NCBI RefSeq assembly: GCF_900100965.1
Contig: NZ_FMUJ01000003.1
Coordinates: forward strand, 875,336-939,335
Source: Variovorax sp. EL159
Lineage (GTDB): Bacteria > Pseudomonadota > Gammaproteobacteria > Burkholderiales > Burkholderiaceae_C
Direction of reading: 5' to 3'
DNA: 64,000 nucleotides
A program made the translations under genes and the position numbers. This document shows positions 63,931 to 64,000 of the stretch, piece after piece; within the stretch, counting starts at the first letter, position 1, and the number at the start of each line of letters is the position of its first letter. Below the pieces are notes generated by a model. That model was not told where the DNA came from. It saw only the letters and a program-made list of their open reading frames with translations, and searched no databases.

Positions 63931-64000
63931 GGGGTTCCCCGGAAAGCGCGCGTGCAACGCTGGAACAAGAACGCCGCCAGTTCGGATCAAGGCGTTCCGC

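Overview
The window is GC-rich chromosomal DNA from a betaproteobacterium of the Comamonadaceae, most likely Variovorax or a close relative. This rests on recognised content rather than a search: PhaR and 3-hydroxybutyrate dehydrogenase, a RelA of the betaproteobacterial type, zapA followed by a 6S RNA of betaproteobacterial form, a ceo/bpe-like RND pump with an LlpE-type gene, and short intergenic repeats. No phage, insertion sequence, CRISPR array or plasmid gene was recognised.

Layout. 1-470: an intact tRNA-Leu(CAG) followed by a tandem, broken second copy with its own promoter-like -10 box and terminator. 470-12235: housekeeping genes (rimO, phaR, tRNA-Val, relA, an alpha/beta hydrolase, bdhA, a SIMPL protein, an OmpR/EnvZ-type pair, ispF-ispD). 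12352-22705: mfd-serB-Ldh2 dehydrogenase, small conserved genes, an aminotransferase, nth, an Ivy-domain protein and a chemoreceptor, then a divergent MalT-type LuxR regulator (22848-25616).

25629-29827 (minus) is the first cobamide block, cobQ-cobT-cobS-cobC. 30213-38481 is a tripartite RND efflux operon with an LlpE-like hydrolase and a divergent LysR regulator. 38527-39660 holds OsmC and GNAT genes; lrgB and lrgA follow at 39722-40868.

40894-56190 (minus) is the second and larger cobamide block. It starts with a cobalamin riboswitch and runs btuB-cobB-cobU-btuF-btuC-btuD-cobO-bluB-exbB-like-DUF2149-cobN-like-cbiB-threonine-phosphate decarboxylase, mostly with overlapping start and stop codons. 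Together the two blocks provide outer- and inner-membrane corrinoid uptake, a,c-diamidation, adenosylation, remaining amidations, aminopropanol arm, nucleotide loop assembly and dimethylbenzimidazole synthesis. No corrin-ring methyltransferase gene is in the window, so a salvage role is suggested.

The most unusual part is the CobN-family protein at 42909-46949. It has a signal peptide, a Pro/Ala-rich linker and a C-terminal membrane anchor, and is translationally coupled to a MotA/TolQ/ExbB-type protein and an ExbD-like DUF2149 protein. This suggests an envelope, proton-motive-force-linked chelatase or dechelatase acting on corrinoids, of the same gene composition as Hmu haem systems of Bacteroidetes. 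The second notable signal is a repeat present three times, only in gaps inside the two cobamide blocks, with a conserved internal loop and stems that change sequence while keeping pairing.

56307-64000: a ClC channel/antiporter, an exported amine-oxidase/cytochrome c/RidA set, a ZapB-like protein, zapA, 6S RNA, a TauE/SafE permease, a universal stress protein and an AraC regulator at the right edge.
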